Assembly: GCA_964482395.1 (NCBI GenBank)
Contig: CAYZXK010000198.1
Coordinates: 1 to 12,826 of the forward strand
DNA: 12,826 nucleotides
Source of the DNA: CAYZXK01 sp964482395
Lineage (GTDB): Bacteria > Planctomycetota > Phycisphaerae > UBA1845 > Fen-1342
Reading direction: 5' to 3'
The position numbers and the translations under genes are program-made. Below the pieces are notes generated by a model. It ran no database searches. It saw only the letters and a program-made list of their open reading frames with translations, and had not been told where the DNA came from. The number at the start of each line of letters is the position of its first letter. Position 1 is the first letter of the stretch. This document shows, in pieces, positions 7,239 through 12,826 of this stretch.

Positions 7239-7300
7239 TCGATCATTCTGCCCAGCGCGGACCCCTTCGGTCTTAGCCGCCGGCTGTCGCGAGAATCTGA

Positions 7301-7374
7301 CGCGCCCGGCAGGATTCGAACCTGCGACTTACGGATTAGAAATCCGTTGCTCTGTCCGGCTGAGCTACGGGCGC
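7301..7374 (-). tRNA. tRNA-Arg (anticodon UCU)
   Basis: The minus strand folds as a full cloverleaf: acceptor GCGCCCG with CGGGCGC, D stem GCTC/GAGC, anticodon stem ACGGA/TCCGT with loop TTTCTAA (anticodon TCT, reading AGA/AGG), a 5-nt variable loop, and T stem GCAGG/CCTGC with loop TTCGAAT. The discriminator base is G (7301), and CCA is not encoded. The gene follows the glycosyltransferase on the same strand. Confidence 0.95.
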
Positions 7375-7401
7375 CTGCTTGGTCGGTGGAAGCGGAATAG
7401 A

Positions 7402-7430
7402 TGCTTAGAACCCCACCGGGCGGCTGTCAA
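7402..7430 (-). promoter_or_regulatory. Possible promoter of tRNA-Arg
   Basis: On the minus strand a perfect TTGACA (7425-7430) is followed after 17 bases by TAAGCA (7402-7407), a poor -10. It overlaps the last codons of the glycosyltransferase gene and would start a transcript roughly 20 bases before the tRNA. Only the -35 is strong. Confidence 0.3.
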
Positions 7431-8619
7431 TGAGTGGCGACAGTTTTTCTTCTCGGCCCGGTGCAGAGAACCAATTGTAGACCGCGACCGGCCCAGCGGC
7501 CAGACTCGCGGCCCGCTGCCTGGCGTGTACGTAGGAAGTGTTGCTCACCACCAGTGCGTCGGTCGCTACCCCCAGGGCCTCGGTCAGCGTGAGGACCGGC
7601 AGGCCCCGATACCTTCGGCCCAAGCCCGGCGGACCGGCGACCCGATCGTCGCCCAGCCCGGTAATCTGCAACCCGGCCAGCCGGGCCCCGCGATAAAAGG
7701 CGTACAGGTTCTTTCCGAAGTCGATCAGCGTGATTCGGCGGACGCCGCCGGCCCGCAACTCGGCCATACGTCGGGCAACGTAAGACCAACTGAACAAACG
7801 CTCGAAAACCGAAGCGGATAGCCGCCACCGCCGATATCCCGCACGCTCGCTCAGGCCGCGCCAGGTTCCAAACGCTCGCCCCAGGCGAAACGCCCACCTC
7901 CGGCCCTGAAATTCGGCCAGCCACCGATACCGCGTCAGCCAGTCGGATCGGTATATGCCGTAGTACGGCTGCGGCAGGTACCGGGCCAGAACCCGTAAAT
8001 TATTGGCCACATCCAGGAAAGTGGTGCGGGTCGAGCTGCGGGCCTGAGGCGTCTTGAGGTGATCCACCACTAGGTCGGGGAAGACCTCGACCTTCCAGCC
8101 GGCCTGAAGGAGCCGGAAGCTCAGGTCGTACTCCTCCGCCTGCATGAAAAACGACCGATCCAGTCCCCCGACCTGCCGAAGGGCGGCGGTCCTCAGGCCC
8201 ACCCCACAACCGACGAACACGTGCGGCAACGCGCTGCACTCCTCCGAACCATCGGGCAGCCGGATCACAAACCCCGCGGCTCCCAGAGTCGGATCGCGGT
8301 CGAAATACGCCAGCAGGCGGTCTACGCTGCCCGGCCGCGGGTAGGAATCATCATCCAGAAAGAGGACCACCGGTGCCCGGACCAGGGGCAGGGCCAACGC
8401 CTTTCCGCAGGATCCGAAATTGCGGTTCAGACGCAGTAGCTCCACCGGCCGGTGTGCTCGCACGACCTCCGCCGTGTCGGCTCGGGAAGCGTTGTCCACG
8501 ACGATCGTCTGAACCTCGTCGCAATCCAGCCCGAGCCGACGGAACTGACTGAGCGTATGGGCCAGTACGCTCGGTCGGTTGTGCGTCGCCAGGATTATGC
8601 TCAGGCGTTGAGCAGGCAT
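7405..8619 (-). CDS. Family 2 glycosyltransferase fused to a C-terminal Rossmann-like domain
   Basis: A 404-residue protein. Residues about 1-270 are a GT-A fold family 2 glycosyltransferase: the opening RLSIILATHNRPSVL, VVDNAS, the metal/nucleotide-binding LFLDDDS motif (Asp89-91) and the EEYDLSFRLLQAGW acceptor-side motif (about 162-175). Such enzymes transfer a sugar from a nucleotide sugar to a surface glycan or lipid at the inner face of the membrane; donor and acceptor cannot be read from sequence. Residues about 290-385 (RRITLIDFGKNLYAFYRGARLAG, then VLTLTEAL and ALVVSNTSYV) look like a small Rossmann-type nucleotide-binding domain of the PglD-like kind, an unusual attachment. I chose ATG 8619; TTG 8634 would add five residues. 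It overlaps the end of the upstream gene by 19 bases, so the two are likely co-transcribed. Confidence 0.85.
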   Translation of the reverse strand: MPAQRLSIILATHNRPSVLAHTLSQFRRLGLDCDEVQTIVVDNASRADTAEVVRAHRPVELLRLNRNFGSCGKALALPLVRAPVVLFLDDDSYPRPGSVDRLLAYFDRDPTLGAAGFVIRLPDGSEECSALPHVFVGCGVGLRTAALRQVGGLDRSFFMQAEEYDLSFRLLQAGWKVEVFPDLVVDHLKTPQARSSTRTTFLDVANNLRVLARYLPQPYYGIYRSDWLTRYRWLAEFQGRRWAFRLGRAFGTWRGLSERAGYRRWRLSASVFERLFSWSYVARRMAELRAGGVRRITLIDFGKNLYAFYRGARLAGLQITGLGDDRVAGPPGLGRRYRGLPVLTLTEALGVATDALVVSNTSYVHARQRAASLAAGPVAVYNWFSAPGREEKLSPLIDSRPVGF

Positions 8620-10268
8620 GCAACGGTCTCGCAAGACTCCGGGCGGTCGGCCGCACCCCCAAGGGATTGGCCGGCCGCCTGTAGCTCTGGCCGCCGATCC
8701 AGGAAGACCAGCAGCGCGGCCGCGTCCGGGGCGACGTGGTCGGGCTGGCCGACGACCAGGGCTTCGGCAGCGGCGGCCAGGTAGAGGGCCGCGGCCAGCG
8801 AGTTGCCGCCGGCCAGGGCCAGAGCTGCGGTGGCCAACACCGCTTCCTCGGCCCCGACCGGATTCAGCCAGTGGCGGGCTACGCTGGGGACAAACTCGCT
8901 TCGCAAGCGAGGCCGCCAGCCGCCGGCGACCTCACCGCCGGCTTCGGCACCCTGCAATGAATCCCCGCCCGCCGGGCTGCGACGGTCAAAACCCAGCAGG
9001 CCGCGCCCCCGAAGCGAAACCACGGCGGTCTGCCCGTGCGTACGGTAGAGCAGATCAGATACCACCGCGGGCAGGCCAGACCTCAGCTCGTGCATGGCCT
9101 GACGCACCTGGCGCTCGGTACCGCTCAGTAGGTGCGTCCCAGTCAGGTCCACCATCCGGGCCCGCGGTCCGATGGCACAGCCGGCCACGAACACCCGACG
9201 GGCCCGGGCTGCGGCCCCGCCGGCTGCCACCAGACCAGGCGTAATCATGCCAAAGCCGTGATCGCACCACAGCAACAGGTCGGCCTGTCGCAGCTCGCTG
9301 GCCAGCACCGCCGAGCTGCGCTTCTCAGCCACACTGTCCAGCGGCGTGCAGGCGCCGTCTACCAGTCTGAAAACCGGCCGCTCGTCGGCCATGAAAGTGG
9401 ATCGCTCCACCGGCCTGGACCGCTCGGCCAGCAGATTGCAGGTCAGCCCCAGACGATCAAGCTGACCGGCCAGGTCAGCCACGTCCGCGTCCCGGGCAGT
9501 CGCCGCCACCAGCCGAGGAGTCGCACCCAGGGCTTTGAGCTGGAGCGCCAGGGCGGCGGCTCCCCCCCACCACTCGGTCGCACCCACCCGCTGGGCCGAC
9601 AGGGCCGGCCCATCATCGCAGGCCGTCACCATATCGCAGAGAACCGATCGCTCCCGGATCAGGTCCCCGACTACCAGTGCCCGCGCGCCGGCGAAACCCT
9701 CCACAATTCGACGCAAAACCCCAATTTGCAGCCCATTCCGCCAACACAGGGTCCGCAAACGGTACTCCTCGAGCCGACGATCGGTCCCAGCGGCCTCCAG
9801 CAGCCGCGTGGAGCTGAACAACACGTCGCCGCTGTGAAAGGCAACCCGGCCCCCGTAGCTTTCGACCACCTTTCGCTCACCAAGGAACCGCTGGTCGGCG
9901 GACTGAGCATACTCGCACCCCTTTACGTAGATGTCCGGCCGCACAAGTTGCAGAATCTCGCAGGCGGTCGGATGCGGGTCGATCACTACCCAGTCGACCA
10001 GTTCCAGAGCCGCCAGATTCTCAGCCCGCAGTTCCTCAGGAATGTACGGACGGTCCGGACCCTTGTTGACCGCCGCGTCACCGGTCAGAGAAACCACCAG
10101 CACGTCCCCGAGCTGTCGGGCAAACTGAAGGTACCGGATGTGACCGGGATGAACTATGTCGAAGCAGCCGTGACACTGCACGACCTTTCCACCCCTACGG
10201 CGCACTTCTTGCAGCGCGGCAACCAGAGCTTGCGGCGAGACGATCTTGCGGCGGACCGGCAGCTTCAC
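8601..10268 (-). CDS. HldE-like fusion: N-terminal nucleotidyltransferase, C-terminal degenerate PfkB-type domain
   Basis: A 555-residue two-domain protein. Residues about 8-165 are a cytidylyltransferase-family domain like the adenylyltransferase half of HldE/RfaE: GCFDIVHPGHIRYLQ holds the HxGH signature (His40-His43), followed by GPDRPYIPEELRAENLAAL and RPDIYVKG. Residues about 190-510 resemble a PfkB/ribokinase fold like the kinase half of RfaE: VVGDLIRERS, GGAAALALQLKALGA. In E. coli HldE the kinase is N-terminal; the order here is reversed. The kinase appears impaired: the GAGD catalytic motif reads GAEE (472-475), and the heptose-binding RISPE-type motif is not recognisable. It probably makes an activated sugar, perhaps ADP- or CDP-heptose, for surface glycans. 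The start is GTG 10268, with GGAG 7 bases upstream. Confidence 0.82.
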   Translation of the reverse strand: MKLPVRRKIVSPQALVAALQEVRRRGGKVVQCHGCFDIVHPGHIRYLQFARQLGDVLVVSLTGDAAVNKGPDRPYIPEELRAENLAALELVDWVVIDPHPTACEILQLVRPDIYVKGCEYAQSADQRFLGERKVVESYGGRVAFHSGDVLFSSTRLLEAAGTDRRLEEYRLRTLCWRNGLQIGVLRRIVEGFAGARALVVGDLIRERSVLCDMVTACDDGPALSAQRVGATEWWGGAAALALQLKALGATPRLVAATARDADVADLAGQLDRLGLTCNLLAERSRPVERSTFMADERPVFRLVDGACTPLDSVAEKRSSAVLASELRQADLLLWCDHGFGMITPGLVAAGGAAARARRVFVAGCAIGPRARMVDLTGTHLLSGTERQVRQAMHELRSGLPAVVSDLLYRTHGQTAVVSLRGRGLLGFDRRSPAGGDSLQGAEAGGEVAGGWRPRLRSEFVPSVARHWLNPVGAEEAVLATAALALAGGNSLAAALYLAAAAEALVVGQPDHVAPDAAALLVFLDRRPELQAAGQSLGGAADRPESCETVACLLNA

Positions 10269-10380
10269 GGGCAGGCTCCAGGCGGCAACAAGGGCTTGCC
10301 TTCGCGTTCTATCGGTCCATCAACGGGCGACGACTGAAACGGTACGAGGATTGCGATCGCGGTGTCCGATAAGACAGCAG

Positions 10381-10405
10381 AAAAAATGCCGGATCAGATC
10401 CGAGC
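10381..10405 (-). terminator. Intrinsic terminator downstream of lpxI
   Basis: On the minus strand GCTCGGA-TCTGA-TCCGGC forms a 7-bp stem (one G-U pair) with a 5-nt loop, followed by ATTTTTT. It lies about 60 bases after the lpxI stop and about 110 bases before the HldE-like start, so it would separate lpxD-lpxI from the sugar genes. Confidence 0.6.
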
Positions 10406-10464
10406 GGGCCAAACAACCGGCGGGCCGGCCCCGAAGTCGAATGGCAAGCTCGACCGGGCACCGG

Positions 10465-11352
10465 TCAGGCCGATGGTTGCAGATCACTTCGGCCAATTAC
10501 GCTCATACCCCAGCCGGCGGCCAAGGAGAGCAGGGTTTCTTTATCCAGCATGATGGTCTTGCCGGCCTCCACCACCAGGGCCGCAGCTCGAGCCCGATAT
10601 AAATTTCGAATGGTGTCCGGACCGACGGTCGGAACATCGAAGCGCGGGTCCTGGTTCGGGCGGGCGACCTTGACCAGGGTCCATCCACCGGCCGGGCAAA
10701 GCTGCCCGGCACGCTCGATGAGCTTATCCGTCCCCTCAATCGCCTCGACCGCAATGATCTCCCGTTCCTTAACGGCCACCGACTGGCCAATGTCCAGGGC
10801 GGCGATCTGCTTGGCCAGCGGCCAGGCGAACTCGGCATCGGCCAGAACTGCTCGGGGCGGCTCAAAGGGAGTGAGCACGCCGACCGGCGCTAGAGCCTGC
10901 GAGCAGTACTTGGTTGAGTCGATCAAGGTCAGGCCTCTACGCTCCAACTCGGCAGCCACCGCGGCCAGCAGCGTGGCGTTCCGTTTGTCGCGGGCGTGGA
11001 AGTACCAGACACGTATGCTGGTCCAGTCCGGCAGGTAACGCAACCACTGGAGCCAGCGGGGGCCGGCGAACATGTCGGCCTTCCGCACCCGGCCGGCCAT
11101 CACCACTTCCTGACAACCGGCCCGTCGCAGGGCCCGGATCCAGCGACCAAGCTGCACCACCCCACGCCAGCAGAACCGGTCGGCCAGCTCGCGCAAGCTC
11201 GGATCTGCAAACCCACGCAGGGCGACGACCGCCACCTTCCGGCCCGCGGCCCGGGCTCCGCTGGCCACCAGCCGCGGCAACTCCCCCTCCCCCGCCACCA
11301 GACCTAATGGCCTGTTCGACTGGTCAGTCGCAGATGCGGCCAACGGGCGCAT
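10465..11352 (-). CDS. lpxI: UDP-2,3-diacylglucosamine pyrophosphatase LpxI
   Basis: LpxI (DUF1009 family) hydrolyses UDP-2,3-diacylglucosamine to 2,3-diacylglucosamine 1-phosphate (lipid X) and UMP, the fourth step of lipid A synthesis; it replaces the unrelated LpxH in some lineages. The protein, 295 residues from ATG 11352, opens with LGLVAGEGELPRLVA, then has the MAGRVRKADMF segment, and in the C-terminal half AVEAIEGTDKLIERAG and RFDVPTVGPDTIRNL, both hallmarks of the family. The start is uncertain: GTG 11400 in the same frame adds 16 residues, but the family usually begins shortly before LGLVAG. It lies downstream of lpxD on the same strand, and a possible promoter of its own is at 11452-11480. 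Confidence 0.93.
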   Translation of the reverse strand: MRPLAASATDQSNRPLGLVAGEGELPRLVASGARAAGRKVAVVALRGFADPSLRELADRFCWRGVVQLGRWIRALRRAGCQEVVMAGRVRKADMFAGPRWLQWLRYLPDWTSIRVWYFHARDKRNATLLAAVAAELERRGLTLIDSTKYCSQALAPVGVLTPFEPPRAVLADAEFAWPLAKQIAALDIGQSVAVKEREIIAVEAIEGTDKLIERAGQLCPAGGWTLVKVARPNQDPRFDVPTVGPDTIRNLYRARAAALVVEAGKTIMLDKETLLSLAAGWGMSVIGRSDLQPSA

Positions 11353-11451
11353 AATCGATCCGGCCAGTGGCTTCAAACTCTGCTGCCAAGACCTGGCCAC
11401 TCTGCATCATGGCATTGTCACCCGGATGGCTCGGGGCGCGTGCCGGAGGCA

Positions 11452-11480
11452 ACCATACGACGTACGCCAAGCTGTGGCAA
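11452..11480 (-). promoter_or_regulatory. Candidate promoter for lpxI
   Basis: On the minus strand TTGCCA (11475-11480, five of six matches to the -35 consensus) is followed after exactly 17 bases by TATGGT (11452-11457, four of six matches to the -10). It lies in the gap between the lpxD stop and the lpxI start; transcription would begin near 11445. Confidence 0.4.
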
Positions 11481-11510
11481 GATCGCCCGACCTTGGCAGG
11501 GGACCGGACC

Positions 11511-12593
11511 TCAGCGCGGACGGTTGGCGACCTCACAGTGTTCGGCGAGCCATTTCTCCAATTCGGCAATCCGCTTTTCCAGGCGCTTGACGGTCTCGTT
11601 CAGTTCCGGCAGGCGCGAGACGTACACCACCTGGCGTTTCATGTCGTGGATGGGGATGGCCGGAGCGCCGAGCACGGTCTCGCCCGCGGGCACATGGTTG
11701 GTCACGCCGGCCTTGGCTCCGATGGTGGCCCGATCGCCGATGCGGATATGCCCGACCACCCCGGACTGGCCGGCCATGGTCACGTGGTCGCCGACGGTAA
11801 CCGAGCCGGCGATTCCCACCTGGGCGACCAGCAGGCAATGCTCGCCGATCTGGGTACCGTGGCCGATGGCGATCAGATTACTTAGCTTGCTGCCGCGGCC
11901 GATGCGGGTCCTTCCCAGGGTAGCCCGGTCGATGGCGCAGCCGGCCCCGATCTCCACATCGTCCTCGATCTCCACGTGCCCGATCTGCGGAATCTTGACC
12001 CATTCCCCGCCGACCGGGGCATAGCCCAGGCCATCTTCGCCGACCACCGTGTTGGAGTGGATCGTCACCCGGTGACCCAGGATCGTTTCCTCGTAGAGCA
12101 CCACGTTGGGGTAGAGAAGCACCTGGTCGCCGATCCGGCAACGCGGGCCGATGTAGCAGCCCGGATAGATCACCGCGTCGCGCCCGATGATCACCTCCTC
12201 GTCGATGGTTACGCCGGGGTGAATCGTCGCGTTCGGACCGATCTGGGCAGTGGGGTGGATTGTAACACGCGTCGGATCGAGGGATATCCGTCGGTGCTGG
12301 CGGTAGCCGTGGAGCTTGACGATCAAAGCGGTGATGGCGGCGTAGGGGTCGTCAACCTGTATCAAGTCCAGATGCTCCGGAGCTCTGACTTGGGGTTTGA
12401 CCACCACCGCCGAGGCCCGGGTGGTCTGCAACATCTTCTCGTACTTGGGGTTGGAGAGGAAAGACAGGTCCCCCTGGACCGCCTCTTCCAGCGTCGCCAC
12501 CCGACGGATCACCCGCCCGGCGTCCCCCTTCAACACCGGCTTCATCCCGTGCCCCTCCAGCACGCTGCACAGCTCGCCGAGCGTCGTCTCCAT
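11511..12593 (-). CDS. lpxD: UDP-3-O-acylglucosamine N-acyltransferase LpxD
   Basis: LpxD transfers a 3-hydroxyacyl chain from ACP to the amino group of UDP-3-O-acylglucosamine, the third step of lipid A synthesis. The 360-residue product has the N-terminal uridine-binding domain (METTLGELCSVLEG through about residue 105), then a left-handed beta-helix of hexapeptide repeats (about 110-310: IHPTAQIGPNATIHPGVTI and onward). The predicted catalytic His245 sits in NLIAIGHGTQIGEH, matching the family's conserved histidine. A C-terminal helix with heptad character (about 327-350, LNETVKRLEKRIAELEKWL) suits the known trimer. I chose ATG 12593 because GGGAA lies 6-8 bases upstream, it leaves a sensible leader after the promoter at 12644-12672, and the family starts here; ATG 12632 would add 13 residues. 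Confidence 0.96.
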   Translation of the reverse strand: METTLGELCSVLEGHGMKPVLKGDAGRVIRRVATLEEAVQGDLSFLSNPKYEKMLQTTRASAVVVKPQVRAPEHLDLIQVDDPYAAITALIVKLHGYRQHRRISLDPTRVTIHPTAQIGPNATIHPGVTIDEEVIIGRDAVIYPGCYIGPRCRIGDQVLLYPNVVLYEETILGHRVTIHSNTVVGEDGLGYAPVGGEWVKIPQIGHVEIEDDVEIGAGCAIDRATLGRTRIGRGSKLSNLIAIGHGTQIGEHCLLVAQVGIAGSVTVGDHVTMAGQSGVVGHIRIGDRATIGAKAGVTNHVPAGETVLGAPAIPIHDMKRQVVYVSRLPELNETVKRLEKRIAELEKWLAEHCEVANRPR

Positions 12594-12643
12594 ACCGGTT
12601 CCCGCGCTCCCGGCCGACCGGCCGATCGACATTGACCGGATGC

Positions 12644-12672
12644 ATTCTAGAAAGGCTGCCTGAGGAATGCAA
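12644..12672 (-). promoter_or_regulatory. Candidate sigma-70-type promoter of lpxD
   Basis: On the minus strand TTGCAT (12667-12672) and TAGAAT (12644-12649) are separated by exactly 17 bases; the -10 has five of six consensus bases. Transcription would begin near 12637, giving a leader of about 44 bases to ATG 12593 but only about 5 to ATG 12632. The -35 lies 15 bp inside the boundary of the repeat at 12688. Confidence 0.55.
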
Positions 12673-12687
12673 AACCAGACCCGGGCC

Positions 12688-12804
12688 GGGTAACGTCAAT
12701 TCCCGTGTGTAATTGTTGCGGGTTAAGAAGGGCATTTCAGGCCACACCGCGGACCTCCCGGAATTCTTTGCAGACCCGCGTGGCGTACTTGGCGTTGTAG
12801 TACG
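12688..12804 (-). repeat. 117-bp perfect inverted repeat, right copy
   Basis: Exact reverse complement of bases 1-117. The element continues outward to the window edge at 12826, 22 bases further than the left copy shows. Its inner boundary at 12688 lies just upstream of the lpxD promoter. Both copies have their coding frame pointing into the window, so two oppositely oriented copies of the same element flank the block. Confidence 0.9.
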
Positions 12805-12826
12805 CCACCAGACCGTACACGATCCG
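12737..12826 (-). CDS. C-terminal fragment of the repeated protein, right copy
   Basis: On the minus strand 29 codons (RIVYGLVAYYNAKYAT and onward, ending REVRGVA) run to a TGA at 12737-12739. The last 21 residues equal those of the fragment at 1-68. The gene starts outside the window. The family is not identifiable from this tail; a transposase is suggested only by the repeated DNA context. Confidence 0.5.
   Translation of the reverse strand, partial: RIVYGLVAYYNAKYATRVCKEFREVRGVA
12780..12808. repeat. Hairpin-forming inverted repeat inside the terminal repeat
   Basis: GTGGCGTACT (12780-12789) and AGTACGCCAC (12799-12808) are perfect 10-bp complements around a 9-base loop, within the coding tail of the repeated element. 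The left copy begins in the middle of the same hairpin (CGTACT at 1-6, AGTACG at 16-21). Confidence 0.7.

Noticed and set aside
7236..7245. TGATCGATCA palindrome at the stop of the intact ketosynthase
   Set aside because: It is short, has no following T-run, and palindromes of GATC/CGATCG type are common by chance.
7256..7275. Possible terminator GACC-CCTTC-GGTC between the converging blocks
   Set aside because: The stem is only four pairs and no T-run follows on either strand.
7219..7821. Plus-strand open frame of 200 codons
   Set aside because: It contains the well-known antisense-tRNA peptide (PAGFEPATYGLEIR) and lies opposite the tRNA and glycosyltransferase genes.
9132..10337. Plus-strand open frame of 401 codons
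   Set aside because: It is antisense to the HldE-like gene, whose domains are clear; the translation is rich in Gln/Pro/His/Arg with no family motif.
1..12826. Composite transposon carrying the lipid genes
   Set aside because: The outer ends and any target duplication are outside the window, and lpxD/lpxI are core genes; two independent insertions or an assembly break explain the repeats as well.
1..12826. CRISPR arrays, rRNA, riboswitches and toxin-antitoxin or defence genes
   Set aside because: No regularly spaced direct repeats, rRNA-like segments or recognisable defence domains were seen on either strand.

Overview
The window is GC-rich, gene-dense bacterial DNA from a diderm (Gram-negative-type) organism. 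LpxD and LpxI show that it makes lipid A. LpxI in place of LpxH, a two-domain HldE-like protein with reversed domain order, and a compact acyl-chain cluster with two ketosynthase-family proteins together suggest a member of the Planctomycetota or a related PVC lineage. That assignment is inferred from gene content; no taxonomic marker such as rRNA is present.

Layout. Bases 1-117 and 12688-12804 are a perfect 117-bp inverted repeat. Each copy carries the same protein C-terminus, pointing inward, so the window looks like a contig bounded by two copies of a repeated element, possibly an insertion sequence. Bases 118-529 hold no gene. The plus strand from 530 to 7238 carries a helical protein of unknown function, an LpxL/HtrB-like acyltransferase, a FabZ-type dehydratase, an acyl carrier protein with a long insertion, a second FabZ-like protein, a ketosynthase-fold protein that has lost its whole catalytic triad, and an intact ketosynthase. 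The minus strand, read from 12672 down to 7301, carries lpxD, lpxI, an intrinsic terminator, an HldE-like nucleotidyltransferase/PfkB fusion, a family-2 glycosyltransferase fused to a Rossmann-like domain, and tRNA-Arg(UCU). The two blocks converge at about 7240-7300.

How the genes may work together. The minus block belongs to lipid A and surface-sugar synthesis: LpxD adds the N-linked acyl chain, LpxI cleaves UDP-diacylglucosamine, the HldE-like protein probably makes a nucleotide-activated sugar, and GT2 probably transfers a sugar. The plus block resembles a dedicated type II fatty-acid/polyketide assembly line (ACP, two dehydratases, a KS-alpha/KS-beta-like pair) with an acyltransferase that could move the product to a lipid. 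No ketoreductase, enoyl reductase, malonyl transferase or phosphopantetheinyl transferase is present, so those steps must come from elsewhere. The degenerate ketosynthase beside an intact one is the most striking observation: it recalls chain-length-factor pairs of type II polyketide and aryl polyene systems.
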